Assembly (NCBI GenBank): GCA_022800935.1
Contig: JAAWRH010000010.1
Coordinates: 28,997 to 92,996 of the forward strand
Source of the DNA: Oscillospiraceae bacterium
GTDB taxonomy: Bacteria > Bacillota > Clostridia > Oscillospirales > Ruminococcaceae
Direction: 5' to 3'
DNA length: 64,000 bases
Part shown: piece by piece, positions 1-7,652 of the stretch
Layout: each line of letters opens with the position of its first letter
Position numbering within the stretch: the stretch's first letter is position 1
Notes under the pieces: generated by a model
Database searches by the model: none
Told to the model about the DNA's origin: nothing
The model's input: the letters and a program-made list of their open reading frames with translations, nothing else
Translations under genes and position numbers: made by a program

Positions 1-365
1 ATAAAGGCTTCGTCCAGCCGTCCGCCGTCCAACTGAATGGGCAGGGCGATGTTTTCATAGACGTTGAGCACCGGAACCAGATTGTAGTTCTGGAACACAA
101 AGCCTATCTTCCGGCGGCGGAAGATGGTGAGGGCCTCGTTCCGCATGGAGAACAGCTCCATGCCCTCCACTGTCACCGAACCGGAGGTGGGCCGGTCCAG
201 CCCGCCCAGCATATGGAGCAGGGTGGATTTTCCGGAACCGGAGGTGCCCACCACCGCCACAAACTCCCCCTGTTCCACCGCCAAGTTTACCCCGTCCAGG
301 GCCTTGACGGCGGTATCGCCGGAGCCGTAGTATTTCTTCAGGTCCTTGGTTTCCAATATCGTCAT
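1..365 (-). CDS. ABC transporter ATP-binding protein (MacB/LolD-like), partial
   Basis: The gene runs off the left edge, so only the first 121 codons are seen. The product is the ATPase subunit of an ABC transporter of the MacB/LolD/FtsE type, which powers export or lipoprotein and peptide handling at the membrane. Walker A is GTSGSGKST at residues 40-48 and the Q-loop region FVFQNYNLVPVL follows near residue 90; the ABC signature and Walker B lie outside the window. The start is the ATG at 365-363, preceded by GGGAGGA eight bases upstream. The permease partner is not in the window. The class is secure from the motifs; the substrate cannot be told. Confidence 0.9.
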   Translation of the reverse strand, partial: MTILETKDLKKYYGSGDTAVKALDGVNLAVEQGEFVAVVGTSGSGKSTLLHMLGGLDRPTSGSVTVEGMELFSMRNEALTIFRRRKIGFVFQNYNLVPVLNVYENIALPIQLDGGRLDEAF

Positions 366-489
366 AAAAATTCCTCCCATGTTTTGATTCCCCTCTGGGG
401 CCGATTTTATGATAATACAGCAATCTTTCCAGAGCGTTTCACAAATCTAACAGTTTTGAAAGAATTCAAAAAACAGCCAAAGAAATAGA

Positions 490-518
490 GGGACAATTTT
501 GATGAAGTGTGCTATAAT
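490..518 (+). promoter_or_regulatory. Promoter for the Rpn-family gene
   Basis: GGGACA at 490-495 and a perfect TATAAT at 513-518 are separated by 17 bases. Transcription would begin near 525, downstream of the first ATG at 521, so the translation start should lie further in. Confidence 0.55.
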
Positions 519-556
519 GAATGAAAGAACAAGCAATTAGGAAAGCCGGTGAAATA

Positions 557-1420
557 TTGACAGTCACAGAACAGATTGACCAAAAGCACCTGGAGGACCT
601 GGAGCGTCTGAAGAATTTCCGCCTGATGGACGACGAATTTTTTACCAAATGCTTTGAGGGGGACCTGCCGGGAATTCAGCTGGTCCTGCGCATTGTGATG
701 AGTATGCCGGCCCTGGTCGTGCTGGATGTACATACCCAGGTCTTTGTGGAGAATCTTATCAACCGCTCGGTCAGGCTGGATATTCTGGCCACCGACAGCG
801 AGGGGCGGAAGTTCAACATTGAAATTCAGCGGGCGGACAAGGGTGCGGGCCGCAAACGGGCAAGGTACAACTCCAGCATGATGGATGCCGGGCTTCTGGA
901 AAAGGGCACAGATTTCGACGATCTGCCGGAAACCTATGTTATATTTATCACCGAAAGGGACGTGCTGGGCCAGGGAAAGGCGGTTTATCAGATCGAGCGG
1001 TGTATTCTGGGGACGGGCGAGCTGTTTTGCGACGGGGCGCACATCCTCTACGTCAACGGCGCATACCGTGGAGACGATCCCATCGGGAAACTGATGCACG
1101 ATTTTTCCTGCACCGATCCCAACAAAATGAACTACAATGTACTGGCGGACAGAGTAAGATTTTTTAAAGAGAGCAAGGAGGGGTCTTTGATTATGTGTAA
1201 GGCAATAGAGGATATGAGAAACGAGGCTTTTCAGGAAGGAGTCGGAATCGGTCGGGAAGAAGGTATTGGAATCGGCCGGGAAGAGGGCATCGGAATAGGC
1301 CGGGAGGATGTTGCCAGAAACCTGCTGTCTGATGGATCTCTTTCAATGGAAAAAATAGCGCAGTATGCCCATCTTTCCCTTGATGATGTGAAAAAGTTAA
1401 AAAGCGAAATGACAATGTAA
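557..1420 (+). CDS. Rpn family recombination-promoting nuclease / PD-(D/E)XK transposase-like protein
   Basis: This 287-residue protein matches the Rpn/PDDEXK_2 family, mobile-associated nucleases that in E. coli promote RecA-independent recombination (family knowledge). The nuclease core is visible as RLDILATDSEG followed by FNIEIQRA, giving the D...ExQ catalytic pattern. The C-terminal tail carries a repeat GIGREEGI, encoded by two 24-base units at 1244-1291 and a partial third to 1309, then a short helical segment. The in-frame ATG at 521 lies about at the predicted transcription start, so I prefer TTG at 557, which has AGGAAAG 11 bases upstream. It is flanked by unrelated single genes, as expected for a solitary Rpn gene. 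Confidence 0.8.
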   Translation: MTVTEQIDQKHLEDLERLKNFRLMDDEFFTKCFEGDLPGIQLVLRIVMSMPALVVLDVHTQVFVENLINRSVRLDILATDSEGRKFNIEIQRADKGAGRKRARYNSSMMDAGLLEKGTDFDDLPETYVIFITERDVLGQGKAVYQIERCILGTGELFCDGAHILYVNGAYRGDDPIGKLMHDFSCTDPNKMNYNVLADRVRFFKESKEGSLIMCKAIEDMRNEAFQEGVGIGREEGIGIGREEGIGIGREDVARNLLSDGSLSMEKIAQYAHLSLDDVKKLKSEMTM

Positions 1421-1431
1421 TAATTTTAACC

Positions 1432-1460
1432 TTTACTTTACTGAAAGCATCTGCTATAAT
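1432..1460 (+). promoter_or_regulatory. Promoter for the Lrp-aminotransferase operon
   Basis: TTTACT at 1432-1437 and a perfect TATAAT at 1455-1460 with a 17-base spacer sit just downstream of the Rpn stop and 45 bases before the Lrp start. Confidence 0.6.
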
Positions 1461-1504
1461 GTTTGAAATTCTTTCAATATTCCAACAGAAATGGAGCTGA
1501 ACAT

Positions 1505-1984
1505 ATGGATAAGCTGTTGAATTTACTGGACAAAAACTGCCGCCTGACCAACGAACAGCTGGCGGTGATGCTCGACGAGCCGGTATCAAAGGTTGCCGTG
1601 GCGATAGAAAACTACGAGGCCCAGGGAATCATCAGGGGCTACAAGGCCGCCATCGACTGGGATAAAACCGATCGGGAATATGTCATCGCCCGGATTGAAA
1701 TCCGCGTCATCCCTATGCGGGACCACGGCTTTGACGAGATTGCCCGGACCATCTACTCCTTTGACGAGGTGGAAACCTGCTACCTGATGAGCGGCGGCTA
1801 TGACCTGGCTGTGACGGTATCGGGAAAGAGCTTCAAGGACGTGGCCCTCTTCGTCTCCCAGAAGCTGGCCCCCATTGATGCGGTGCAGTCCACCGCCACC
1901 CATTTTGTCCTGAAAAAGTACAAGGAGCGGGGCGTGCTCCTGGCGGAAAAGGAACGGGATATGAGGGAGGATGCGGTACTGTGA
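1505..1984 (+). CDS. Lrp/AsnC family transcriptional regulator
   Basis: A 159-residue regulator with an N-terminal winged helix-turn-helix (residues about 3-50, including LTNEQLAVMLDEPVSKV) and a C-terminal RAM ligand-binding domain (about 65-150). Lrp/AsnC proteins sense amino acids and regulate their metabolism. I chose ATG 1505, which follows GGAGCTGA, over an upstream in-frame start without an SD. Its stop overlaps the ATG of the following aminotransferase (TGATG at 1982-1986), so the two are translationally coupled. This implies control of the aminotransferase, and probably autoregulation, by an amino or keto acid. The length is normal for the family. Confidence 0.93.
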   Translation: MDKLLNLLDKNCRLTNEQLAVMLDEPVSKVAVAIENYEAQGIIRGYKAAIDWDKTDREYVIARIEIRVIPMRDHGFDEIARTIYSFDEVETCYLMSGGYDLAVTVSGKSFKDVALFVSQKLAPIDAVQSTATHFVLKKYKERGVLLAEKERDMREDAVL

Positions 1985-3150
1985 TGGATTACGACTCCCT
2001 GCTCTCCAAAAAGGTGATGGAGATTAAGCCGTCGGGCATCCGCCGGTTCTTCGATATTGCCAGCGAAATGGACAACGTCATCTCCCTGGGCGTGGGGGAA
2101 CCCAACTTCCGCACCCCCTGGGCCATCCGCCACGCGGGAATCCAGTCCCTGGAGAAGGGACATACCTGGTACACCGCCAACGCCGGTCTGGCGGAGCTGC
2201 GGGAGGAAATCGCCAAATACCTGGACCGGCGGTTCCAAATCCGCTATGACAGCAAAAAAGAGGTCCTTGTGACAGTGGGTGGCTCGGAGGCCATCGACCT
2301 GATGATCCGCGCCTGCGTCAATCCCGGCGACGAGGTGCTGATTCCCGAACCCTGCTTTGTGGCCTACTCCCCCATCGCCTCCTTGACTAACGCGACGGTC
2401 GTCCCCATTGAGACCAAGGCGGAGGACGGCTTTCGCCTGACCGCCAAGGCCCTTCGGGAAAAGATAACCCCCCGCACCAAGCTGCTGGTCCTTCCCTTCC
2501 CCAACAACCCCACTGGGGCGGTGATGCACCGGGAGCATCTGGAGGAAATCGCCCAGGTGCTGCGGGATACCAACATCCTCGTCCTGTCCGATGAGATTTA
2601 CGCGGAGCTCACCTTCGGGGGCCGGGACCATGTGTCCATTGCGTCGCTGCCCGGTATGTGGGAGCGCACCGTTGTGGTCAGCGGCTTCTCCAAGGCCTTT
2701 GCCATGACGGGCTGGCGGCTGGGATACGCCGCAGGCCCCGCCCCCATTATGAAGCAGATGACCAAGGTCCACCAGTTTGCCATCATGTGCGCGCCCACCA
2801 CCAGCCAGCACGCCGCGGTGGAGGCCCTCCGCTCCTGCGAGGAGGAGGTTGTGAATATGCGCGAGGAATACGATATGCGCCGCCACTTTATTGTGGACGG
2901 GCTCAACAAGCTGGGGCTCACCTGCTTTGACCCGGAAGGGGCGTTTTATGTGTTCCCCTCTATCCAGTCCACAGGGCTTTCGTCGGAGGATTTCTGCCAG
3001 AAGCTGCTCCACGCCCAGAGGGTAGCCGTCGTGCCGGGAAATTCCTTCGGGGAGTCCGGCGAGGGGTTTGTGCGCATCTCCTATGCCTATTCCATCGAGC
3101 ATCTGATGGAGGCTCTGAAACGGATTGAAGCGTTTTTGAAAACGCTGTAA
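1984..3150 (+). CDS. Class I/II pyridoxal-phosphate aminotransferase
   Basis: A 388-residue fold-type I aminotransferase moving an amino group between an amino acid and a 2-oxo acid in the cytoplasm. Visible landmarks are GVGEPNF near residue 36, the NNPTG substrate/PLP loop near 176, SDEIYAELTF, and the Schiff-base lysine in SGFSKAFAMTGWR near residue 237, followed by the phosphate-binding Arg. The ATG at 1984 overlaps the stop of the Lrp regulator; a GTG one codon earlier is the alternative. The gene ends just before a hairpin at 3154. Similar proteins are annotated as PatA or aromatic aminotransferases; the substrate cannot be fixed from sequence. Confidence 0.92.
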   Translation: MDYDSLLSKKVMEIKPSGIRRFFDIASEMDNVISLGVGEPNFRTPWAIRHAGIQSLEKGHTWYTANAGLAELREEIAKYLDRRFQIRYDSKKEVLVTVGGSEAIDLMIRACVNPGDEVLIPEPCFVAYSPIASLTNATVVPIETKAEDGFRLTAKALREKITPRTKLLVLPFPNNPTGAVMHREHLEEIAQVLRDTNILVLSDEIYAELTFGGRDHVSIASLPGMWERTVVVSGFSKAFAMTGWRLGYAAGPAPIMKQMTKVHQFAIMCAPTTSQHAAVEALRSCEEEVVNMREEYDMRRHFIVDGLNKLGLTCFDPEGAFYVFPSIQSTGLSSEDFCQKLLHAQRVAVVPGNSFGESGEGFVRISYAYSIEHLMEALKRIEAFLKTL

Positions 3151-3153
3151 GCG

Positions 3154-3184
3154 ACAGGCTGCCCAAAAAGCAGCCTGTTCTATT
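3154..3184 (+). terminator. Hairpin terminator after the aminotransferase
   Basis: ACAGGCTGC pairs perfectly with GCAGCCTGT (nine base pairs, seven-base loop), followed by a weak, interrupted T-rich tract. Confidence 0.6.
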
Positions 3185-3215
3185 ATATCATACAAACGAA
3201 AGAGAGGAATCCGCA

Positions 3216-4361
3216 ATGGAGCCCCTTCCACTGGAAACGGCCTGCGTAAAAGCAGAGACATACGACTACCCTGTCATAAAAGCGGGGGTTGACCGCCTGT
3301 TTGAGCTTCTCGACCTGAACAAGCTGATAAAGCCTGGGATGAAGGTAGTGTTAAAGCCCAACCTCCTCATGAAGCGCACCCCGGAGGAGGCCACCACCAC
3401 CCATCCGGCCCTAGTATCGGCGGTGGCCGAAAAGGCTCTGGAGATGGGGGCGGCCTCGGTGCTGCTGGCGGAAAGCCCTGGCGGACCCTACACCAAGGCC
3501 AGCCTCAACGCCATCTACCAGGCCAGCGGCATGACACAGGCCAGCGGCGAGCACCGCTTTTCCCTGAACCAGGACTTCACCTATCGGGAAATGGCGTGGT
3601 CCCAGGGTAAGGTCTGCAAGGCCTTCAACATCATCTCCCCGCTGCTGGATGCCGATCTGGTCATCAGCCTGCCAAAGCTGAAAACCCATGGCATGACCGG
3701 CCTTTCCGGGGCGGTCAAGAATATGTTCGGCTCGGTGCCGGGGCTCCAGAAGCCGGAGCTCCACTATCGTTACCCGGCGCAGAAGGACTTCACTAATATG
3801 CTCATCGATTTGTGGGAATGCATCCATCCCGCCATCACCATTGTGGACGCAGTAGAGGCAATGGAGGGGAACGGCCCCTCCGGAGGGAATCCCAAGCACA
3901 CCGGCCTGCTGTTCGCCTCCCAGAATCCCTATACCCTGGACCTGGCGCTGGCACATCTGATCGATATGCCCGTCGCCCAGATTCCCATCCTCCAGAACGC
4001 AATCCTGCGGGAGCTGTGTCCGGCGGAGTTTTCCCCGTCCTTTATGATGGGGGATTCCTTCCAGCCGGTTTCGGATTTTAAAAAGCCCAGGAAGAAAAAC
4101 CTGGACTTTGTGGATGTGCTCCCCGGATTTCTGCAAAAGCCCTGCAAATGGGTCATGGAGAAGGCGCTGGTCCCCAACCCAGTCATACGGAAAAAAGACT
4201 GCATCGGCTGCGGCAAATGCGCCGAAAGCTGTCCCCAGCACATTATACAGATTCGGGAGCGCAAGGCGGAGATACACAACCGGAAGCAGTGCATCCACTG
4301 CTACTGCTGCCACGAGATGTGTCCCAAAAAGGCCATAGACCTGCGGCGGTTCTTTGGATAA
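3216..4361 (+). CDS. DUF362 domain protein with C-terminal 2x[4Fe-4S] ferredoxin module
   Basis: A 381-residue protein. Residues about 35-300 match the DUF362 domain (VVLKPNLLM, then KLKTHGMTGLSGAVKN), a family of iron-sulfur associated proteins without an agreed function. The last 60 residues carry two complete cluster motifs: CIGCGKCAESCP at 329-340 and CIHCYCCHEMCP at 359-370, enough for two [4Fe-4S] clusters. ATG 3216 has GAGAGGA eight bases upstream. It is separated from the aminotransferase by a hairpin and followed 10 bases later by ispE, whose SD overlaps its stop codon, so it is probably cotranscribed with ispE. A cytoplasmic electron-transfer or redox role is inferred. Confidence 0.88.
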   Translation: MEPLPLETACVKAETYDYPVIKAGVDRLFELLDLNKLIKPGMKVVLKPNLLMKRTPEEATTTHPALVSAVAEKALEMGAASVLLAESPGGPYTKASLNAIYQASGMTQASGEHRFSLNQDFTYREMAWSQGKVCKAFNIISPLLDADLVISLPKLKTHGMTGLSGAVKNMFGSVPGLQKPELHYRYPAQKDFTNMLIDLWECIHPAITIVDAVEAMEGNGPSGGNPKHTGLLFASQNPYTLDLALAHLIDMPVAQIPILQNAILRELCPAEFSPSFMMGDSFQPVSDFKKPRKKNLDFVDVLPGFLQKPCKWVMEKALVPNPVIRKKDCIGCGKCAESCPQHIIQIRERKAEIHNRKQCIHCYCCHEMCPKKAIDLRRFFG

Positions 4362-4371
4362 GGGGGATTTC

Positions 4372-5253
4372 ATGATGCAAGCGGTATATCAGGCGGCGGC
4401 AAAAATCAACCTGGCCCTGGACATCCTGGGCAGGCGTGGGGATGGCTACCACCTGATGAGGATGGTCATGCAGTCGGTCTCCCTCTTTGACCTGGTGACG
4501 CTGGAAGTCATTCCCGGAGCTTCCGGCATACATTTGGAATGCAGTGCGCCGGAAATTCCCTGCGACAGCCGCAATCTGGCCTGGAAAGCCGCGGAACGGC
4601 TGTTGGAGGCGGCAGGGATACAGGCTGCTGTCCATATCTCCATAGAAAAGAACATCCCCAGCCAGGCGGGAATGGCCGGAGGCAGCGCTGACGCGGCGGC
4701 AGTATTGGCCGGTCTGAACGAAATGCTTGGAGACCCATTGCCAAAGGAGAGGCTGTACGAAACCGGCCTTTCCGTCGGGGCGGACGTCCCCTTCTGTATG
4801 GCAGGGGGGACCAAGCTGGTGGAGGGAATCGGGGAGCGGATTTCCCCCCTCCCCCAACTTCCGGAGAGCTTCTTTATCATTGCCAAGCCGGTTTCCGGGG
4901 TGGCCACCGGGCCCTGCTTCCAGCGGTATGACCGTCTGATCCAGGCGGAGCACCCTGACATTCCTGCCATGCTTACAGCTTTGCAAGGCGGAAACAGGCC
5001 GGATATTTTCCGCCATATGAAAAACGTTCTGGAACAGGCCGCAGACTGCACCGCCGTGGCAGAGCTCCAAAAAAGCCTGGCGGCCTTCCACCCCCTGGGC
5101 TGCGCTATGACCGGCAGCGGCTCCGCCGTGGCGGCGGCGTTCGGCTCCAAGGCGGAGGCGGAAAACTGCCTCCGCGGACTTGCCCATTTACGGGAAAAGG
5201 GGACAAGGCTGTTTTTCGTCACCCCTGTCCCCTATGGCGTTCTCAGAATTTAA
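4372..5253 (+). CDS. ispE: 4-diphosphocytidyl-2-C-methyl-D-erythritol kinase
   Basis: IspE phosphorylates CDP-methylerythritol with ATP in the MEP pathway of isoprenoid precursor synthesis. The 293-residue protein is a GHMP kinase: the N-terminal AAAKINLALDILGRRGDGYH signature, the ATP-binding GMAGGSADAAAVL loop near residue 100, and the C-terminal AMTGSGSAV glycine-rich motif are all present. I start at ATG 4372 because AAGGGGG lies six bases upstream; ATG 4375 is equally possible and the ATG at 4354 precedes the SD. It follows the DUF362 gene closely and converges on the GH95 gene, with only four bases between the two stop codons. Confidence 0.95.
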   Translation: MMQAVYQAAAKINLALDILGRRGDGYHLMRMVMQSVSLFDLVTLEVIPGASGIHLECSAPEIPCDSRNLAWKAAERLLEAAGIQAAVHISIEKNIPSQAGMAGGSADAAAVLAGLNEMLGDPLPKERLYETGLSVGADVPFCMAGGTKLVEGIGERISPLPQLPESFFIIAKPVSGVATGPCFQRYDRLIQAEHPDIPAMLTALQGGNRPDIFRHMKNVLEQAADCTAVAELQKSLAAFHPLGCAMTGSGSAVAAAFGSKAEAENCLRGLAHLREKGTRLFFVTPVPYGVLRI

Positions 5254-5257
5254 GGGC

Positions 5258-7525
5258 CTATCCCTTTTTCTTCACGGATATTCCCATATTGGCATCCAGG
5301 CAGAGGGTATCCCCCTGCTCTAGGTCAACCTTCACTGTTTGTCCCCGGTATCCAATAGTCCCCTGGTAGGCGTGCCCCGCGGCAATCTCTGCCCTATCCA
5401 GTTTGCTGTTCTTCCAGCAGAGACCGACCGTGAGTCCGCCTCTGGCCCGCAATCCCTCGATCTGTCCTTCCCTCCAGGATTCCGGCAGGACGGGGAGCAG
5501 CTCGACCCGGTCCGGCCCGCTCTGCATCAGGCACCGGGCGATTCCTGCGGCCCCGCCGAAGTTGCCGTCAATCTGGAAGGGCGGATGGTTGTCGAACAGG
5601 TTGGACAGGGTGGATTTTATCAGCAGCAGCTTGATGTTTTCCTCTGTCTTCTCCCGGTCGCGGAGCTGGGCCCAGAAGTTGATGATCCACGCCCGGCTCC
5701 AGCCGGTGTGCCCGCCCCCGTGGGAAAGGCGGTATTCCAATGTCTTTCGGGCAGCCTGTGCCAGCTCCGGCGTGTCCTCCAGGGTAATCTGGTGCCCCGG
5801 ATACAGGGCGTACAGGTGGGAGATGTGCCGGTGCCCCGGCTCCTTCTCCTCGTACTCCTCCATCCACTCCATAATCCGCCCCTTGCTGTCGATTTTTGGG
5901 GACGGAATCTTCTCCAGGACGTCTGACAGCTCCCGCTTCAGCCCTTCCTCTCCCCCTAAAACGTCACAGGCGGCAATGCAGTCCCGGAACAGCTCGGTGA
6001 GAATCTGGCTGTCCATGGCGCTGCCCTGGCAGAACTGGGCTGGCCTGCCGTTTTTGGGGAGGAGGTAGGTGTTCTCCGGCGAGGTGGAGGGGGAAATCAC
6101 CAGGCGGCCCTTCTCATCCTCAATCAGGTGGTCCAGGAAAAAGACGCAGGCGTCCCGCAGGAGGTAAAAATGCTCCTTTAAGAAATCCGTATCCATGGTG
6201 TAGGCGTAATGCTCCCAGATGTGGGTGGAAAGCCACGCGGCCCCCAGGGTCCAGTAGGTGGCAGGGATATAGGTGTCCTGGGGCGCGCAGTCCCCCCAAA
6301 GGTCCGTGTTGTGGTGTGCAACCCATCCCCTGGCGTGGTACATGGTCCGGGCCACGTATTTTCCGTGGGGATACATCCGCTCCAGGTGGTCAAACAGGGG
6401 CAGGTGGCAGTCGGAAAGGCCGCACATCTCCGCGGGCCAGTAGTTCATCTCGGTGTTGATGTTGATGGTGTACTTGCTGTCCCAGGCGGGCTTCATCCCG
6501 TCCGCCCAGATGCCCTGGAGATTGGCCGGAAGGCTTCCCGGACGGCTGGAGGAAATCAGCAGATACCGCCCAAAGTGGAAGTAGAGGGCAATAAGACCGT
6601 TGTCCTCCCCCGTCTCCCGGAACCGTTCCAGGCGCTGGTCAGTAGGCAAATCTCTTCCGTCTCCGCTCTCCTCAAGGCGCAGGGAGCAGCTCCGGAAATA
6701 GGGCTGGTACTCCGCCAGGTGTTCCTGAAACAGTTGGTCCGCTGTCATCTTTCCGCACTGGGCCAGCCGGTCCCGGCAGTAGGCGCTCAGGTTCTGTTCC
6801 CGGAAGGAGGTGGCGGCGGTCAGGAGGAAAAGGGCTTCGCTGGCGTTTCTCACCACCAGATATTCCCCGATGGCCTCCAGCGTTCCGCCAACACAGCTCC
6901 CCTGGACCATACAGCAGAAATCCAGGCCGTTTTCCCCGCCGTTGGTCCCCTCAAAGGCGATACGGTTTCCGTTTTCCTTCCATACGGTGTTGAAAAACCG
7001 GTCGCGGCTTATCTTAACATGGCAGTTGAGGGCATTGGGACGGCTGGCCCGGTACCGTATCACCAGAACATTCTGTGGCTGAGAGGCAAAGACCTCCCTG
7101 GTGTATTCCACCTCCCCACACCGGAAGGAGACCCGGCAGACCGCCTCCTCCAAATCCAGCTCCCGGCGGTAGTCGGTGATCTCCCCCTCCAGGTGGGTGG
7201 TATCCAGGGTCAGGTCGCCCAGGGTCTGGTAGTTGCGCTCGCTCTGGGGGGTACCGGTCATGGCGTATTTGGCCAACAGCTGGGCCTCCTCAATCTCCCC
7301 ATCCCGGATGAGCTGCCGGACCTTTTCCAGATTGGCGAAGCTGTCCGAATTGACCCGGTCGATAAAGCCGCCGCCCCAGACAGAGTCCTCGTTGAGCTGT
7401 ATCCGCTCCTTGTCCGCCCCGCCGAACACCATGGCCCCCAGCCTGCCGTTGCCGACGGGAAGGGCTTCGTTCCAGTTTTTGAGATCCGCGGGAGAATCGT
7501 ACCAGAGAACATTTTCTTTTTTCAT
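5258..7525 (-). CDS. Glycoside hydrolase family 95 (alpha-L-fucosidase-type)
   Basis: A 755-residue enzyme of family GH95, inverting enzymes that mostly release terminal alpha-1,2-linked L-fucose and in some members L-galactose. The N-terminal segment WNEALPVGNGRLGAMVFGG with LNEDSVWGGG is typical. The (alpha/alpha)6 domain carries NINTEMNYWPAEM (the Asn pair that helps activate the catalytic base), DSQILTELF (general acid region) and QIDGNFGGAAGI (Asp region). There is no signal peptide, so it acts in the cytoplasm on imported oligosaccharides. ATG 7525 has AAGGAGA upstream. It stands alone, divergent from comEC, and fits the host- or plant-glycan theme of the cluster 7 kb downstream. Confidence 0.9.
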   Translation of the reverse strand: MKKENVLWYDSPADLKNWNEALPVGNGRLGAMVFGGADKERIQLNEDSVWGGGFIDRVNSDSFANLEKVRQLIRDGEIEEAQLLAKYAMTGTPQSERNYQTLGDLTLDTTHLEGEITDYRRELDLEEAVCRVSFRCGEVEYTREVFASQPQNVLVIRYRASRPNALNCHVKISRDRFFNTVWKENGNRIAFEGTNGGENGLDFCCMVQGSCVGGTLEAIGEYLVVRNASEALFLLTAATSFREQNLSAYCRDRLAQCGKMTADQLFQEHLAEYQPYFRSCSLRLEESGDGRDLPTDQRLERFRETGEDNGLIALYFHFGRYLLISSSRPGSLPANLQGIWADGMKPAWDSKYTININTEMNYWPAEMCGLSDCHLPLFDHLERMYPHGKYVARTMYHARGWVAHHNTDLWGDCAPQDTYIPATYWTLGAAWLSTHIWEHYAYTMDTDFLKEHFYLLRDACVFFLDHLIEDEKGRLVISPSTSPENTYLLPKNGRPAQFCQGSAMDSQILTELFRDCIAACDVLGGEEGLKRELSDVLEKIPSPKIDSKGRIMEWMEEYEEKEPGHRHISHLYALYPGHQITLEDTPELAQAARKTLEYRLSHGGGHTGWSRAWIINFWAQLRDREKTEENIKLLLIKSTLSNLFDNHPPFQIDGNFGGAAGIARCLMQSGPDRVELLPVLPESWREGQIEGLRARGGLTVGLCWKNSKLDRAEIAAGHAYQGTIGYRGQTVKVDLEQGDTLCLDANMGISVKKKG

Positions 7526-7652
7526 ATCAATCCTGTCTCCTTTTTGCTATAATTATAGATACTTTACAGTTTCCAGATTTCTTCTTTCCTGTTCAGTCTA
7601 CCATACTTTCCCCCGGAGCGCAAGGAAACTTTACCCATTGGAGGTGAACGCC

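Noticed and set aside
6209..7552. A 447-codon open frame opposite GH95, and the long upstream extension of comEC across it
   Set aside because: Shadow of the GH95 gene; comEC has a clear SD and ATG at 7653.
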